A stretch of 64,000 nt of DNA, from the NCBI GenBank assembly GCA_943789005.1, contig CALSSL010000001.1:256511-320510 (forward strand). The letters run 5' to 3'. Positions 19,620 to 30,391 of the stretch are shown in pieces. The stretch comes from an uncultured SAR86 cluster bacterium. GTDB taxonomy: Bacteria; Pseudomonadota; Gammaproteobacteria; Magnimaribacterales; D2472. The number at the start of each line of letters is the position of its first letter. Position 1 is the stretch's first letter. The notes under the pieces are model-generated. The model saw nothing but the letters and a program-made list of their open reading frames with translations. It was not told the DNA's origin and searched no databases. The position numbers and the translations under genes were made by a program.

Positions 19620-20243
19620 TTATTTTGAGTAAAGCTCAACAATAAGGTTCTCGTTAATTTCAGTACTTAGATCAGTTCTATCTGGAACTGATTTAAATAC
19701 TCCCTTTAAGTTTGCTTCATCAACCTCAATCCAATCACAGTCTTCTCTTGTTGCTGCAATTTTTAAAGCTGAAGCTATTCTTAAATGTCCTTTTTTCTTA
19801 TCTCTAACTTGAATCTCGTCACCAGGTTGTATTTGATAGGAAGGAATATTTACAACACTTCCATTCACTTTAAACGCCTTATGTGAAACCATTTGTCTTG
19901 ATTCTGCTCTAGTTGAACCGAAGCCCATTCTATACACAACATTATCCATTCTAGACTCTAATAAGCTTAGTAAGTTTTCTCCAGTATTCCCCTTAGATGA
20001 TGCAGCCTTTTTATAATAATTTCTAAACTGTTTCTCAAGAACTCCATACATACGCCTAACTTTTTGTTTTTCTCTAAGCTGAAGCCCATAGTCAGAAAGT
20101 CTTCCTCGTCTAGCTCCGGCAGCAACACCTGGAGGTGAGTCCATATTGCATTTTGATTCTATAGCTCTTACTCCACTTTTTAAGTAGAGATCTGTGCCTT
20201 CTCTTCTAGAAAGTCTTAATGTTGGTCCTGTATATCTTGCCAT
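19620..20243 (-). CDS. rpsD: 30S ribosomal protein S4
   Basis: Primary 16S rRNA-binding protein and, in E. coli, translational repressor of the alpha operon. 207 residues opening [19 protein letters not shown]; the S4 RNA-binding domain ([23 protein letters not shown]) is around 95-157. Only scattered cysteines occur and there is no N-terminal CxxC zinc site, so it is the zinc-free form. Located between rpsK and rpoA. Confidence 0.99.
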   Translation of the reverse strand: MARYTGPTLRLSRREGTDLYLKSGVRAIESKCNMDSPPGVAAGARRGRLSDYGLQLREKQKVRRMYGVLEKQFRNYYKKAASSKGNTGENLLSLLESRMDNVVYRMGFGSTRAESRQMVSHKAFKVNGSVVNIPSYQIQPGDEIQVRDKKKGHLRIASALKIAATREDCDWIEVDEANLKGVFKSVPDRTDLSTEINENLIVELYSK

Positions 20244-20254
20244 TTAATACTCCG

Positions 20255-20632
20255 TTAAACTCTTCTTTTTTTAGATGGGCGGCATCCATTATGAGGAAGC
20301 GGTGTTACATCTGTAATACTTTTAATTTTTAAACCACATGCATTCAAAGCTCTAATTGCTGACTCTCTTCCGCCACCTGGTCCTTTAACTTTTACATCTA
20401 AATTTATCATTCCAAACTCTTTTGCTGCATTACCTGCTTTATCTGCTGCTATCTGTGCTGCAAAAGGAGTACTTTTTCTAGAGCCTTTAAAGCCTGAGCC
20501 TCCTGAGGTGGCCCAACAAATAGTATTACCTTGTTTATCAGTAATAGTAATAATTGTATTGTTAAAAGATGAATGCACATGAGCAACACCATCAGTTACA
20601 ATTTTCTTTCCCTTTTTCCCTTTTACTGCCAT
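20255..20632 (-). CDS. rpsK: 30S ribosomal protein S11
   Basis: Platform protein of the small subunit beside S7 and S18. 125 residues with [19 protein letters not shown] near the start, [17 protein letters not shown], and the invariant ending [15 protein letters not shown]. It follows rpsM after one base and precedes rpsD. Confidence 0.99.
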   Translation of the reverse strand: MAVKGKKGKKIVTDGVAHVHSSFNNTIITITDKQGNTICWATSGGSGFKGSRKSTPFAAQIAADKAGNAAKEFGMINLDVKVKGPGGGRESAIRALNACGLKIKSITDVTPLPHNGCRPSKKRRV

Positions 20633-20633
20633 T

Positions 20634-20993
20634 TTATGATCCTCTCATAGGCTTTTTAGGGCCTTTTCTAGTTCTAGCATTATTTTTTGTATTTTGGCCT
20701 CTGGTTGGTAATTTTCTTCTGTGCCTAATACCTCTATAGCTTCCAAGATCCATTAGTCTTTTAATATTAGTACTGATATTCCTTCTTAAGTCTCCTTCTA
20801 CAACAATATTACCAATTGCAGCTCTTAGGCTTTCTACCTCATCTTCTGAAAGATCAGATATTTTTCTTGTGTAATCTATTTTTAATTCAGTACATATGTT
20901 CTGAGCTGTTTTTCTACCAATTCCAAAAATATGAGTTAGAGATATCTCTACATGCTTATTTTCTGGAATATTTACTCCTGCTATCCTTGCCAT
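20634..20993 (-). CDS. rpsM: 30S ribosomal protein S13
   Basis: Head protein that contacts the large subunit and P-site tRNA. 119 residues: [27 protein letters not shown] at the start, then [20 protein letters not shown] and the basic tail [11 protein letters not shown]. It follows rpmJ by three bases. Confidence 0.99.
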   Translation of the reverse strand: MARIAGVNIPENKHVEISLTHIFGIGRKTAQNICTELKIDYTRKISDLSEDEVESLRAAIGNIVVEGDLRRNISTNIKRLMDLGSYRGIRHRRKLPTRGQNTKNNARTRKGPKKPMRGS

Positions 20994-20996
20994 ATA

Positions 20997-21113
20997 TTAA
21001 CCTTGCCTTTGTTTATGTTTTTGGTCTGTTTTACAGATGACAAAAAGAACGCCATTACGCCTTACAATTTTGCAATTTCTGCATATTTTTTTTACTGATG
21101 CTTTAACTTTCAT
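20997..21113 (-). CDS. rpmJ: 50S ribosomal protein L36
   Basis: Smallest large-subunit protein, 38 codons from ATG 21113 to the stop at 20997-20999. It reads [19 protein letters not shown], then [19 protein letters not shown]. The four zinc ligands are present (Cys11, Cys14, Cys27, His32), so this is the zinc-binding form. It sits directly after secY (one base) and before rpsM, the normal spc-alpha junction. Confidence 0.95.
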   Translation of the reverse strand: MKVKASVKKICRNCKIVRRNGVLFVICKTDQKHKQRQG

Positions 21114-21114
21114 A

Positions 21115-22416
21115 TTACCTTTTATAGTTTTTTAAATTAGCTTTCTTCATTAAAGAAGCGTATTGAGATGACATCATATGAGATTGAACTTGAGCCATGA
21201 AATCCATAAGCACAACAACAATAATCAATACAGATGTTCCACCCACTGAAATAGTTGGAGATATACCAGCAAAATTTATAAGTGCTAGCGGAAGCAGACA
21301 TATAAGTGTTAAATAAATTGCACCAAATACAGTAAGTCTAGCAAGAACAGAATCTATATAGTTTGCAGTTTGCTCTCCAGGTCTTATACCAGCAATGTAT
21401 GCTCCAGAACGTTTTAAATTATCAGATACTTCTCTAGTATTAAAAGTTAACGCAAGCCAGATAAAACAGAAACTAATAATCAATCCAGCAAAAACTAAAA
21501 TATAAAGCGGCTGACCAGGATTGAGTGCTAAAGAAAAACTTTGTAGGAATCCAAAAGATTCACTCTGGCCAAACCATGTAGAAAGAGACGCTGGAAAGAG
21601 TAAAAATGTACTTGCAAATATTGCAGGTATAACTCCAGCCATATTAACTTTAAATGGAAGATGACTTGTTTGGGCTTGCATTAATTTTCTACCTTGCTGC
21701 CTTTGTGCATAATTAACAGTAATTCTTCTTTGGCCTCTTTCAATAAATACAACAACTGCTATAACTGCCATTGACAAAAGACCAATGGCTATAAGAAGAA
21801 GTACACTTATGTCACCTTGTCTTGATTGTTCAAGCGCTTGTCCAATTGCACCCGGTATTCCAGTTAAGATACTTGTAGCGATAATAATTGATATTCCGTT
21901 ACCGATACCTCTTTCAGAAACCTGCTCACCCAACCACATTAAAAACATTGTTCCAGCGACAACAGAGAAAACTGCTGAGACAAAAAATGATGGTCCTGGT
22001 GTGTATGCTAAACCACTAGCAGACAAGGTTACAGCCAGTGCTGATGCTTGAATAAATGCAAGAACTGCTGTTCCATAACGCGTATATTGGGTAATAGTAT
22101 TTCTACCTGCTTGACCATCTTTTTTAAGCTCTTGAAGGTATGGAATTGAATTAGAAAATAATTGCATAATAATTGCTGATGATATGTAAGGGACCACGTT
22201 AAGTGCAAAGATACTCATTCTTTCCAGAGCACCTCCTGAAAAGAGATTAAACATCTCAATAATAGTGCCTTGATTTTGATCAAATAAAGCTGCAAGTCTA
22301 TCGGGGTCTATTCCAGGAATAGGTATATGAGTTCCAATTCTATATACAAGAATTGCAACAAATACAAATCGTAATCTTTTCCAAAGATCACTCATGCCCT
22401 GTCCTTGATCAGTCAT
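21115..22416 (-). CDS. secY: Preprotein translocase subunit SecY
   Basis: Channel subunit of the Sec translocon in the inner membrane. The 433-residue protein has ten membrane segments, the plug-region pattern [23 protein letters not shown], the cytoplasmic loop around GGTSVLI and the family ISERGIGNG-type motif ([14 protein letters not shown]). It is the last large gene of the spc cluster, three bases after rplO. Partners SecE (45577-45939) and SecA (61709 on) are also in the window. Confidence 0.99.
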   Translation of the reverse strand: MTDQGQGMSDLWKRLRFVFVAILVYRIGTHIPIPGIDPDRLAALFDQNQGTIIEMFNLFSGGALERMSIFALNVVPYISSAIIMQLFSNSIPYLQELKKDGQAGRNTITQYTRYGTAVLAFIQASALAVTLSASGLAYTPGPSFFVSAVFSVVAGTMFLMWLGEQVSERGIGNGISIIIATSILTGIPGAIGQALEQSRQGDISVLLLIAIGLLSMAVIAVVVFIERGQRRITVNYAQRQQGRKLMQAQTSHLPFKVNMAGVIPAIFASTFLLFPASLSTWFGQSESFGFLQSFSLALNPGQPLYILVFAGLIISFCFIWLALTFNTREVSDNLKRSGAYIAGIRPGEQTANYIDSVLARLTVFGAIYLTLICLLPLALINFAGISPTISVGGTSVLIIVVVLMDFMAQVQSHMMSSQYASLMKKANLKNYKR

Positions 22417-22419
22417 ATT

Positions 22420-22923
22420 TTACTTAGATTCCTTATCTTTTTTCTCAAACTTTTTTAATACAGTTTTTTCTTTTAGCTCAGCAATGGTTCCACCAGCTTT
22501 TTCAATGGATGCTTTCGCACCTTTAGTAACTTTAATACCTTCAACACTTATTTTTGATGTTAGGTCAAAAGTGCCAAAAATTTTAACTTTTTTAACTGCT
22601 TTAGAAATAATTTTTTTCTCTTTTAATGTCTCGATAGTAACTAAATCTAAGCCATCAATATTCTTAACATTAACTTCTTTTAAATGATTATTTTTCCTAG
22701 ATGAGAAACCGAATTTTGGCAATCTCATCTGCAATGGCATCTGGCCACCCTCAAATCCAGGTCTTACACCTCCACCAGTTCTAGATTTTTGTCCTTTATG
22801 GCCTCTTCCAGCAGTCTTACCAGTGCCTGAACCCATACCTCTTCCAACTCTTTTTCTATTTTGAGCAGTTCCTTGATTACTTATACTGTTAAGTGCCATT
22901 ATATTTGTATCTTTTTCGCTCAT
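22420..22923 (-). CDS. rplO: 50S ribosomal protein L15
   Basis: Large-subunit assembly protein. KRVGRGMGSGTGKTAGRGHKGQKSR is the family signature. I choose ATG 22923 (MSEKDTN), one base after the rpmD stop and preceded by AGGAAAATTAAG, giving 167 residues. A start at 22899 (MALNSISNQG) would align better with E. coli but has no Shine-Dalgarno sequence. The extra upstream frame overlaps rpmD and is not needed. Confidence 0.95.
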   Translation of the reverse strand: MSEKDTNIMALNSISNQGTAQNRKRVGRGMGSGTGKTAGRGHKGQKSRTGGGVRPGFEGGQMPLQMRLPKFGFSSRKNNHLKEVNVKNIDGLDLVTIETLKEKKIISKAVKKVKIFGTFDLTSKISVEGIKVTKGAKASIEKAGGTIAELKEKTVLKKFEKKDKESK

Positions 22924-22924
22924 C

Positions 22925-23113
22925 TTAATTTTCCTGAATCTCAATCATGTCAGATATCTTATTAACTAAACCGCGGTTGCTTGGAGTATCTAAAACTGTA
23001 ACTGTTTGGTTGAGTTTCTTAAAACCCAATCCTTTTATGCATAGCTTGTGTCTTTTCATTCTACCAATTCCACTTTTAACTAATTTTAATGTCATTGTCT
23101 TTTCTGTATTCAT
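22925..23113 (-). CDS. rpmD: 50S ribosomal protein L30
   Basis: Small large-subunit protein. 62 residues: [32 protein letters not shown], then [19 protein letters not shown] second in-frame ATG (MTLKLVKS) six codons later is an equally good start by comparison with E. coli (59 residues). It overlaps the end of rpsE by four bases. Confidence 0.96.
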   Translation of the reverse strand: MNTEKTMTLKLVKSGIGRMKRHKLCIKGLGFKKLNQTVTVLDTPSNRGLVNKISDMIEIQEN

Positions 23114-23619
23114 GATGCTTGCTCAACCTTTTTTCCTCTTCTTGCAGCAACAGTCTCTGGAGATTCCATTGCGCTTAAAGCATTAATAGTAGCTCTAACA
23201 ACATTTACTGGATTAGTAGACCCATAACATTTAGCCAGAACATTTTGAACTCCAGCTAATTCAAGAACAGCTCTCATGGCTCCACCAGCAATAATGCCAG
23301 TACCTTCAGAAGCTGGTTGCATATAAACATTTGCTGATCCATGTTTTGCTTTAACTGGATACCAAAGAGTTGTATTGTTTAATTCAACTTCCACCATGCT
23401 TCTTCTTGCATTTTCCATAGCTTTTTGAATTGCAATAGGCACTTCTTTAGCCTTACCTCTTCCAAAGCCAACCCTTCCATTGCCGTCACCAACAACAGTA
23501 AGTGCTGTGAAACCAAAAATCCTTCCGCCTTTTACAACTTTAGCTACTCTATTTACTTGAACTAATTTTTCTTCAAGTGCATCTACTTGCTGATTGTTTG
23601 TTACATTATTATCTTTCAT
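23110..23619 (-). CDS. rpsE: 30S ribosomal protein S5
   Basis: Decoding-fidelity protein. 169 residues with the double-stranded RNA-binding fold [32 protein letters not shown] and [19 protein letters not shown]. The [18 protein letters not shown] loop is intact. Between rplR and rpmD in the spc cluster. Confidence 0.99.
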   Translation of the reverse strand: MKDNNVTNNQQVDALEEKLVQVNRVAKVVKGGRIFGFTALTVVGDGNGRVGFGRGKAKEVPIAIQKAMENARRSMVEVELNNTTLWYPVKAKHGSANVYMQPASEGTGIIAGGAMRAVLELAGVQNVLAKCYGSTNPVNVVRATINALSAMESPETVAARRGKKVEQAS

Positions 23620-23626
23620 AATTTAA

Positions 23627-23974
23627 TTAAAACTCCAGTCCAGCTTTTCTAGCAGAATCTGCTAAAGCTTTTATTCGGCCGTGATATTTATATCCTGATC
23701 TATCAAAAACAACTTTTTTGACTCCATTTTCTATTGCTCTTTCAGCAACTCTCTTGCCTACCGCCTCTGCGCCTTCAACATTATTAGATTTTGTATCTGA
23801 ATCTTTTTCAACAGTTGATGCCGATGCAAGGACCTTAGTTCCTAAGCTATCAAAAATTTGAGCATAAAAGTGCTTAGATGATCTGAATACAGTCAGCCTA
23901 GGATTTTCTTGATCCTTAATATTCATTCTTGTTCTCTTGGCTCTTCTTATTCTTGATAAGTTTTTAATACTCAT
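23627..23974 (-). CDS. rplR: 50S ribosomal protein L18
   Basis: 5S rRNA-binding protein of the central protuberance. 115 residues: RIRRAKRTRMNIKDQENPRLTVFRSSKHFYAQIFD at the start and VVFDRSGYKYHGRIKALADSARKAGLEF at the end, both family signatures. Between rplF and rpsE. Confidence 0.99.
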   Translation of the reverse strand: MSIKNLSRIRRAKRTRMNIKDQENPRLTVFRSSKHFYAQIFDSLGTKVLASASTVEKDSDTKSNNVEGAEAVGKRVAERAIENGVKKVVFDRSGYKYHGRIKALADSARKAGLEF

Positions 23975-23976
23975 TT

Positions 23977-24519
23977 TTATGCTCCAGCAGCTTTCTTAGC
24001 TTCTTTTCTTCTTACATTTTCGTCAGAGTATCTTACTCCCTTGCCTTTGTATGGCTCTGGAGGTCTAAATGCTCTAATCTCAGCAGCAGCTTGTCCTAAA
24101 ATTTGTTTGTTATGGCTTTTGAGAACAACTTCTGTTTGAGAAGGTGTTTCTACTTGAACCTCTTCAGGTAATTGGTACTTAACAGGATGAGAAAAACCAA
24201 GAGTTAATTCAAGAAGTTTGCCAGAAGCTTTAGCTCTATAACCAACCCCTTTTAGTTCTAATTTCTTTTCAAAACCTTGAGATACGCCAATAACCATATT
24301 GTTAACAATCGCTCTTGTAGTTCCAGCTAAAGCAACAGACTGCTGATTATCTTCATCATATTTAACATTAATAATATTCTCTGACACTTCAAGTGAAACG
24401 GTTTCTGGAAGATCAAATTTTATCTCGCCGACTTTACCTTTAACTTCAATTGAAGAGTCAGTTACATTAATGGTAACGCCATCAACTATTTCGATAGGAT
24501 TCTTTGCTACTCTAGACAT
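23977..24519 (-). CDS. rplF: 50S ribosomal protein L6
   Basis: Large-subunit protein at the GTPase-factor site. I start it at ATG 24519 (MSRVAKNPIEI), two bases after the rpsH stop, not at the upstream in-frame start inside rpsH. 180 residues (E. coli 177). Family motifs: GVGYRAKASGKLLELTLGFSHPV and RPPEPYKGKGVRYSDE. Confidence 0.98.
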   Translation of the reverse strand: MSRVAKNPIEIVDGVTINVTDSSIEVKGKVGEIKFDLPETVSLEVSENIINVKYDEDNQQSVALAGTTRAIVNNMVIGVSQGFEKKLELKGVGYRAKASGKLLELTLGFSHPVKYQLPEEVQVETPSQTEVVLKSHNKQILGQAAAEIRAFRPPEPYKGKGVRYSDENVRRKEAKKAAGA

Positions 24520-24520
24520 A

Positions 24521-24916
24521 TTAAAATACCTCACACAAAATTTCACCACCAACATTTTTAGATTTAGCGTCTTTATCTGTCATTAGGCCTTTATTGGTTG
24601 AAATAATATATGCTCCCAGTCCATTCTTTACTGGCTTAAGATCATTCGAGGGAGAATATTTCCTTAGGCTGGGCTTACTAATTCTTTTGATAGTTTTAAT
24701 TACAGGAGATGAATTGTGATACTTTAAAACAACATTAATAAATGGCTTTCCATCAACATCAGTTTTTGAACAACTTTTTATATAACCTTCTGTTATTAAA
24801 ACATTTACAAGCTCGTGTTTAAGCTTAGAGTAAGGCACTACTACGTCAACCTTGCCACGCATTAGGCCATTACGAATTCTTGTTAAACAATCTGCTATAG
24901 GATCTTGAAAACTCAT
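24521..24916 (-). CDS. rpsH: 30S ribosomal protein S8
   Basis: 16S rRNA-binding protein; in E. coli it also represses the spc operon translationally. 131 residues: MSFQDPIADCLTRIRNG at the start, RISKPSLRKY, and YIISTNKGLMTDKDAKSKNVGGEILCEVF at the end. Between rpsN and rplF. Confidence 0.99.
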   Translation of the reverse strand: MSFQDPIADCLTRIRNGLMRGKVDVVVPYSKLKHELVNVLITEGYIKSCSKTDVDGKPFINVVLKYHNSSPVIKTIKRISKPSLRKYSPSNDLKPVKNGLGAYIISTNKGLMTDKDAKSKNVGGEILCEVF

Positions 24917-24923
24917 ATTATTA

Positions 24924-25229
24924 TTACCAACTTGATTTAACTAAGCCAGGTATGTCTCCTCTCATTGCTGCTTCTCGAAGCTTGATCCTGCTAAGGCCAA
25001 ACTTTCTATACACTGCATGAGGTCTACCAGTTACCTGACATCTTCTTACAACTCTTGATGGACTAGAATTTCTTGGAAGTTTTTGAAACTTTATTGATGC
25101 TTCATATCTTTCTTCACTACTAACACTTTCATCACTCATAATCGTCTTTAATGCAGCTCTTTTGTCTGCATATTTTGCAACCATTTTGATTCTTTTGTGC
25201 TCTCTAGCAATCATTGATTTTTTTGCCAT
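24924..25229 (-). CDS. rpsN: 30S ribosomal protein S14, zinc-free form
   Basis: Head protein of the small subunit. The 101-residue long form has no CxxC pairs, so it does not bind zinc, unlike the short S14 type. Signature [40 protein letters not shown]. Between rplE and rpsH. Confidence 0.99.
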   Translation of the reverse strand: MAKKSMIAREHKRIKMVAKYADKRAALKTIMSDESVSSEERYEASIKFQKLPRNSSPSRVVRRCQVTGRPHAVYRKFGLSRIKLREAAMRGDIPGLVKSSW

Positions 25230-25238
25230 ATTTATTAC

Positions 25239-25778
25239 CTATCTTTTAAATGGGAATTCTAAAACTTCAAGTAAAGCTTTAGCATCCTCTTTATTTGTTG
25301 CAGAAGTATTAATACAAACATCCATACCTCTTATAGTATCTACATTGTCAAACTTGATTTCTGGAAAAATAATTTGCTCTTTGATGCCAAAGTTATAATT
25401 TCCTTGTCCGTCAAAAGATTTTGGATTCAAACCCCTAAAATCTCTTTCCCTCGGTATAGCTATATCAATAAGTCTTTCCATAAAATCGTACATTTTGTCG
25501 CCACGAAGAGTTACTTTACAACCCAGAGGCCATCCTTCTCTAATTTTAAAACTTGCAACTGATTTTCGAGCTTTTGTTACAACAGGCTTTTGTCCGGCTA
25601 TAGCAGTCATATTTTGAACAGCTGATTCAAGATATTTCTTATCATTTGCAGCCTCACCAACACCCATATTTATTACTACCTTAGTAAGCTTGGGTACAGC
25701 CATAATATTTTTAATGCCAAGCTTTTCTTGAAGAACAGCTTTAAGCTCTTTGTTATATCTTTCTCTTAAATTTGACAT
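25239..25778 (-). CDS. rplE: 50S ribosomal protein L5
   Basis: Binds 5S rRNA and contacts P-site tRNA. 179 residues with [53 protein letters not shown] and [12 protein letters not shown]. One base after rplX. Confidence 0.99.
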   Translation of the reverse strand: MSNLRERYNKELKAVLQEKLGIKNIMAVPKLTKVVINMGVGEAANDKKYLESAVQNMTAIAGQKPVVTKARKSVASFKIREGWPLGCKVTLRGDKMYDFMERLIDIAIPRERDFRGLNPKSFDGQGNYNFGIKEQIIFPEIKFDNVDTIRGMDVCINTSATNKEDAKALLEVLEFPFKR

Positions 25779-26105
25779 CTACTTAATCTCTTTATTATCA
25801 GATTTAAATAATCTAATTTTTTTTCCGTCTTTATCAGTTGCATAAGCAATTTTATCTTTTGATTTATTACCTGGATTCCATATTGCTAGATTAGATAAGG
25901 CAATAGCAGCCTCTTGTTCAACAACGCCTCCAGTAACTCCCATTTCTGGATTTGGTTTGGTGTGTTTTTTCACCATATTTATTCCAGTAACAATAGCTTT
26001 ATTTTTATTTCTTATAATTTTTCTTAAAGTACCTTTTTTACCAATGTCTCTTCCGGCCACAACAATAACTTCATCGCCTGTTCTTAATTTTGTAGGAGTA
26101 ATCAT
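25779..26105 (-). CDS. rplX: 50S ribosomal protein L24
   Basis: Assembly initiator protein of the large subunit. KOW motif DEVIVVAGRDIGKKGTLRKI near the start, then GINMVKKHTKPNP. 108 residues (E. coli 104). Two bases after rplN. Confidence 0.99.
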   Translation of the reverse strand: MITPTKLRTGDEVIVVAGRDIGKKGTLRKIIRNKNKAIVTGINMVKKHTKPNPEMGVTGGVVEQEAAIALSNLAIWNPGNKSKDKIAYATDKDGKKIRLFKSDNKEIK

Positions 26106-26107
26106 TT

Positions 26108-26476
26108 TTAAAGCACCTCCGGAGCTAATGAAAGAATTTTCATATGCTTTCCATCTCTTAGTTCTCTTGTAACAGGACCAAAAACACGCGTACCTATTGG
26201 AGCTTTTTGATTATTGATTAATACGGCTGCGTTTTCATCAAATTTAATTAAAGATCCATCTTTTCTTCTTACGCCTTTCTTGGTTCTAACTATTAATGCA
26301 TCTACAACCTGGCCTTTTTTAACTTTTCCAGTAGGAATAGCCTCTCTTACAGCAACCTTGATGATATCACCAATATTGGCATATCTTCTTTTGGAGCCGC
26401 CGAGGACCTTAATGCACATTACACTCCTTGCTCCACTATTGTCAGCAATTTTTAAAAGTGATTGCATCTGAATCAT
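26108..26476 (-). CDS. rplN: 50S ribosomal protein L14
   Basis: Large-subunit interface protein. 122 residues: [27 protein letters not shown] at the start and [28 protein letters not shown] at the end, both near-invariant. Overlaps the rpsQ stop by one base. Confidence 0.99.
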   Translation of the reverse strand: MIQMQSLLKIADNSGARSVMCIKVLGGSKRRYANIGDIIKVAVREAIPTGKVKKGQVVDALIVRTKKGVRRKDGSLIKFDENAAVLINNQKAPIGTRVFGPVTRELRDGKHMKILSLAPEVL

Positions 26477-26763
26477 TATTCATTCTCCTCAGTTATATTT
26501 TCACTTTGCAAAGAAGGTTGATTAACGCCTTCCACTAAAACCCATGTTTTACTTTTTGAAAATGGTCTGCACTCTTTGACGGTGACAAAGTCACCTATTG
26601 CCGCTGTATTATTTTCATCATGAGCATGAACTTTTGTTGCTCTCTTCATAACTTTTCCATAAAGCGGATGCTTAACTTTTCTTTCAATTTTTACAGTTAT
26701 TGTTTTGTCAGCCTTATCGCTTGTAACAACACCTGATAGAACTCTTGGATTAGTTGTATTCAT
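26476..26763 (-). CDS. rpsQ: 30S ribosomal protein S17
   Basis: Primary 16S rRNA-binding OB-fold protein. [33 protein letters not shown] is the family signature, followed by [22 protein letters not shown]. The 95 residues include an acidic tail absent from E. coli (84). Overlaps rpmC by one base. Confidence 0.99.
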   Translation of the reverse strand: MNTTNPRVLSGVVTSDKADKTITVKIERKVKHPLYGKVMKRATKVHAHDENNTAAIGDFVTVKECRPFSKSKTWVLVEGVNQPSLQSENITEENE

Positions 26764-26969
26764 TATTTGCTATCCTGTGATTTTAATTGGTTCATTAATG
26801 TTTTAATTTTTGCAATCTTTTTTCTAGCTATGCCAAGCTGGTTAGTTTCATTCAATTGTCCAGTCTTATGTTTGATTCTAAGATTAAACTGCTCTTGTCT
26901 TGTTGCTAATAATTCTGCAGTAAGTTGCTCAAAATTTTTCTTTCTTAGCTCTTGCAATTCTTTATTCAT
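26763..26969 (-). CDS. rpmC: 50S ribosomal protein L29
   Basis: Two-helix protein at the tunnel exit that helps to dock SRP and trigger factor. 68 residues: [16 protein letters not shown], then the family motif [22 protein letters not shown]. It abuts rplP with no gap. Confidence 0.98.
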   Translation of the reverse strand: MNKELQELRKKNFEQLTAELLATRQEQFNLRIKHKTGQLNETNQLGIARKKIAKIKTLMNQLKSQDSK

Positions 26970-27380
26970 TTATATGTCCTTTCTAATAAAGCGAGTTTTA
27001 ATTGGAAGCTTTGCAGCTGCTAAATTGAATGCTTCTCTGGCAAGATTTTCTTCAACACCAGCCATTTCAAACATGACTTTTCCAGGCTGAACTAGCGCAA
27101 CCCAATATTCAACATTACCTTTACCTTTACCCATACGAACTTCTAATGGTTTTTTTGTAATAGGTTTATCAGGAAAAATTCTAATCCAAATATTTCCACC
27201 CCTTTTAATATGTCTAGTCATAGCTCGCCTTGCTGCTTCTATTTGTCGAGCTGTAATTCGACCCCGATCAGAAGCAACTAAACCAAATCTACCAAAAGCA
27301 ACTGTATTTCCATTTTGTGCAAGGCCTCTGTTTCGGCCTTTATGCATTTTTCTAAATTTTGTTTGTTTTGGCTGTAACAT
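26970..27380 (-). CDS. rplP: 50S ribosomal protein L16
   Basis: Large-subunit protein at the A-site tRNA elbow. 136 residues: [19 protein letters not shown] at the start, [25 protein letters not shown], and the [23 protein letters not shown] motif. Two bases after rpsC. Confidence 0.99.
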   Translation of the reverse strand: MLQPKQTKFRKMHKGRNRGLAQNGNTVAFGRFGLVASDRGRITARQIEAARRAMTRHIKRGGNIWIRIFPDKPITKKPLEVRMGKGKGNVEYWVALVQPGKVMFEMAGVEENLAREAFNLAAAKLPIKTRFIRKDI

Positions 27381-27382
27381 TT

Positions 27383-28042
27383 TTAATTAACTCCAACTTC
27401 AGATTTATATGGATCTTCAGTGATTTCACCCTTGAATACCCAAACTTTTACACCAATAATTCCATAAGTAGTTAAGGCCTCTGCTGTAGCATAATCAATG
27501 TCAGCTCTCAGTGTGTGTAGAGGAACTCTTCCCTCTCTATACCATTCTGTTCTTGCAATTTCAGCTCCATTTAATCTACCAGAAACCTCTATTCTCACAC
27601 CTTTAGCACTTTGTCTAAGAGCACTCTGAACTGTTCTTTTCATAGCTCTTCTAAACATAACTCTTTTTTCAAGCTGCTGCGCAACACCTTCGGCTAGTAT
27701 CTGTGCATCTAAATCAGGTTTTTTAACTTCTTTAATATTTATTTGAGATGGTTTCTTTACAATTTTTTCTACAGCTTTTTTGAGGTTATCTATTTCCTCA
27801 CCTCTTTTACCAATAATAATTCCAGGTCTTGATGTATAAATAAAAACTATAAAATTCTCTGCAGATCTTTCTAATTCAATTCTGCTAATTGAAGAGTTTT
27901 TTAATTTAGTTTTAAAATATTCTCTAACCTTCAAATCTTGAATTAGATTAGTAGAAAAATCCTTTCCTTTTGCATACCAATTAGCATTTTGTTTTTTAGA
28001 TGTTCCTAATCTGAACCCTATTGGATTAACTTTTTGTCCCAT
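27383..28042 (-). CDS. rpsC: 30S ribosomal protein S3
   Basis: Part of the mRNA entry channel. KH domain [20 protein letters not shown] (about 73-92), then [26 protein letters not shown]. 219 residues (E. coli 233; shorter tail). Overlaps the rplV stop by one base. Confidence 0.99.
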   Translation of the reverse strand: MGQKVNPIGFRLGTSKKQNANWYAKGKDFSTNLIQDLKVREYFKTKLKNSSISRIELERSAENFIVFIYTSRPGIIIGKRGEEIDNLKKAVEKIVKKPSQINIKEVKKPDLDAQILAEGVAQQLEKRVMFRRAMKRTVQSALRQSAKGVRIEVSGRLNGAEIARTEWYREGRVPLHTLRADIDYATAEALTTYGIIGVKVWVFKGEITEDPYKSEVGVN

Positions 28043-28380
28043 TATTTATCCCCTTCGGCTAATATAATTTCGATATGGCAGGTTGGCTTAATAATTCTAT
28101 CAGCCCTTCCTCTAGCCCTTGGTTTCATTCTCTTTAATCTCATTCCTTGATTAACGATAATCGATTTAACTGAAAGTAAATCAATATCAGATTTGTTATT
28201 ATGCTCTGCATTTGCAATTGCTGATTCAAGAAGTTTTTTAATAATTGCGGATCCTTTTTGCTTATTAAAAATAAGGAAATCCATAGCATCTTGAACAGAT
28301 TTTCCTCTAATCGCATTTGCAACTAGTCCAGCTTTTTGTGGAGAAAGCCTAGTGCCTTTTAAGTATGCTCTTGTTTCCAT
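28042..28380 (-). CDS. rplV: 50S ribosomal protein L22
   Basis: Lines the exit tunnel. 112 residues with [19 protein letters not shown] near the start and the tunnel hairpin [23 protein letters not shown] near the end. One-base overlaps with rpsS and rpsC. Confidence 0.99.
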   Translation of the reverse strand: METRAYLKGTRLSPQKAGLVANAIRGKSVQDAMDFLIFNKQKGSAIIKKLLESAIANAEHNNKSDIDLLSVKSIIVNQGMRLKRMKPRARGRADRIIKPTCHIEIILAEGDK

Positions 28381-28652
28381 TATTTAGCCTTCCTATCACC
28401 AGAGTGCATTTTAAATGTTCGTGTTATTGCAAATTCACCAAGTTTATGACCAACCATGTCTTCATTAATATATACAGGTACATGCTGTCTTCCATTATGA
28501 ACTGCAATAGTTAGCCCAACCATAGATGGATTTATCATCGACCTTCTAGACCATGTCTTAATTGGTCTTTTATCATTTGAGGCCAATGCAGCCTCTACTC
28601 TTTTTTCAAGAGATAAATCTATAAATGGTCCTTTTTTTAATGATCTTGGCAT
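28380..28652 (-). CDS. rpsS: 30S ribosomal protein S19
   Basis: Head protein paired with S13. 90 residues: [19 protein letters not shown] at the start, [27 protein letters not shown], and [12 protein letters not shown]. Five bases after rplB. Confidence 0.99.
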   Translation of the reverse strand: MPRSLKKGPFIDLSLEKRVEAALASNDKRPIKTWSRRSMINPSMVGLTIAVHNGRQHVPVYINEDMVGHKLGEFAITRTFKMHSGDRKAK

Positions 28653-28657
28653 ATTAT

Positions 28658-29485
28658 TTACTTCCTACTTCCTCTTCTTCTTATAATTAGGTCATCAGTT
28701 CTTTGATTCTTTCTAGTTTTATATCCTTTGGTTGGAACACCCCAAGGCGTGGATGGATGTCTACCTCCGGATGTTCTGCCCTCACCACCACCATGCGGAT
28801 GATCTACAGGGTTCATAGCTACACCTCTGACGGTTGGTCTAACACCTCTCCATCTTTTAGCTCCAGCTTTACCTAATGATTTAAGATTATTTTCCTGATT
28901 TGACACTGTTCCTAAAGTAGCCCTACATTCCCATAAAACTTTTCTAGTTTCACCAGACTGAAGTCTTAATGTTGCATATATTCCCTCTTTAGCAACCAAT
29001 CTTGCAGATGTACCAGCACTTCTTGCAAGTTGAGCACCTTTTAAGGGTTTTAATTCAACACAATGAACATTGGTACCTAAAGGAATATCTTTTAACTTCA
29101 TAGAATTACCAATTTTAATTTCACACTTTTCAGCTGAAATTACTTGATCTCCTACCTTTAGTTTTGATGGAGCAATAATATATCTTCTTTCCCCATCTTT
29201 ATATAATAATAATGCTATATGCGCAGATCTATTTGGATCATATTCAATTCTCTCAACAACAGCGGGTATATCAAACTTATTTCTTTTAAAGTCGATTACT
29301 CTGTAATGCTGTTTATGACCGCCGCCTTGATGTCTAACAGTGATTCTTCCGTTATTGTTTCTTCCACCATTCTTAGACTTTGCTCTTGTTAATGATTTTA
29401 GTGGTTTACCTTTATAAAGATCAGCCTTTACAGCTATTACACCACGTCTTCCTGGACTGGTTGGTTTTGCTTTTATAACTGCCAT
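28658..29485 (-). CDS. rplB: 50S ribosomal protein L2
   Basis: Central large-subunit protein required for peptidyl-transferase assembly. 275 residues with [18 protein letters not shown] and the conserved loop [17 protein letters not shown] containing the essential His. The start [17 protein letters not shown] is standard. Two bases after rplW. Confidence 0.99.
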   Translation of the reverse strand: MAVIKAKPTSPGRRGVIAVKADLYKGKPLKSLTRAKSKNGGRNNNGRITVRHQGGGHKQHYRVIDFKRNKFDIPAVVERIEYDPNRSAHIALLLYKDGERRYIIAPSKLKVGDQVISAEKCEIKIGNSMKLKDIPLGTNVHCVELKPLKGAQLARSAGTSARLVAKEGIYATLRLQSGETRKVLWECRATLGTVSNQENNLKSLGKAGAKRWRGVRPTVRGVAMNPVDHPHGGGEGRTSGGRHPSTPWGVPTKGYKTRKNQRTDDLIIRRRGSRK

Positions 29486-29487
29486 GA

Positions 29488-29784
29488 TTAATTAATTCCC
29501 TCAAACTGTATTTCAGAATCTTTACTTAATGAAACAAAAGCTTTTTTATAATCAGATCTTTTATAAAGACCAAATCTATTTCTTTTTCTTTTACCTTTAA
29601 CAACAGATGTGGTTACTTTTGTAACCTCTACCTTAAATAAATCTTCAACAGCTTTTTTGATCTCTCTTTTATTTGCATTAAGATCAACCTTAAACACTAT
29701 TTGTTTTAATGTTTCACCAAGTCTTGCAGATTTCTCAGTAACTATTGGGGACTTGATTAATGTATATAATTTTTCGTTATGCAT
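29488..29784 (-). CDS. rplW: 50S ribosomal protein L23
   Basis: Tunnel-exit docking site for trigger factor and SRP. 98 residues: [14 protein letters not shown] near the start and [28 protein letters not shown] in the core. Overlaps the rplD stop by eight bases. Confidence 0.99.
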   Translation of the reverse strand: MHNEKLYTLIKSPIVTEKSARLGETLKQIVFKVDLNANKREIKKAVEDLFKVEVTKVTTSVVKGKRKRNRFGLYKRSDYKKAFVSLSKDSEIQFEGIN

Positions 29785-30391
29785 CTATCCACTCCTCAAT
29801 TTTCTTGAACGCATCAGCTGTAACTGCTACTTTTTGAGCCTTGATTAGATTGACTGGATTGATTTCTCTTACAGTTATAATATCTACATTAGGTATGTTG
29901 CGAGCTGATAAATACAAGTTAACATCAAGCTCATCTGTAATTATAAGTACTTTGCTTAATGAAAATTCTTTAAGGAAATTAGCAATTTCTTTTGTTTTTG
30001 GTTTCTCAAGAACAGGTTTTTCAATAGCCACCAATCTACCTTGTCTTAATAGTTCAGAGAATATAGATCTAATAGCAGCTCTATACATCTTCTTATTAAT
30101 TTTTTTACTGTAATCTCTAGGGGTCGCGGCAAAAGTTACACCGCCACCTCGCCATAATGGACTTCTTATAGTTCCAGCTCTAGCCCTACCAGTACCTTTT
30201 TGTCTATAAGGCTTTTTTCCGCCTCCTCTAACTTCAGATCTTGTTTTTTGTTTTGATGTACCCTGTCTAGATCCGGCCATGTAACTAACTACAGCTTGAT
30301 GAACTAAAGATTCATTAAAATCTTTGCTAAAAGCATTATCAGAAATATTAATATCCTGATTCTTTGTTGATGATAGTAATTCTATTTTCAT
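29777..30391 (-). CDS. rplD: 50S ribosomal protein L4
   Basis: Large-subunit protein; in E. coli it also represses the S10 operon by attenuation and translational control. 204 residues with [32 protein letters not shown], the tunnel loop. No S10-leader hairpin was recognised upstream of rpsJ, so the L4 control known from E. coli is not supported here. Overlaps rplC by four bases. Confidence 0.99.
   Translation of the reverse strand: MKIELLSSTKNQDINISDNAFSKDFNESLVHQAVVSYMAGSRQGTSKQKTRSEVRGGGKKPYRQKGTGRARAGTIRSPLWRGGGVTFAATPRDYSKKINKKMYRAAIRSIFSELLRQGRLVAIEKPVLEKPKTKEIANFLKEFSLSKVLIITDELDVNLYLSARNIPNVDIITVREINPVNLIKAQKVAVTADAFKKIEEWIDA

Noticed and set aside
20816-21040. Plus-strand frame over rpsM/rpmJ
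   Set aside because: Antisense to two conserved ribosomal genes; rpmJ is clearly encoded on the minus strand here.
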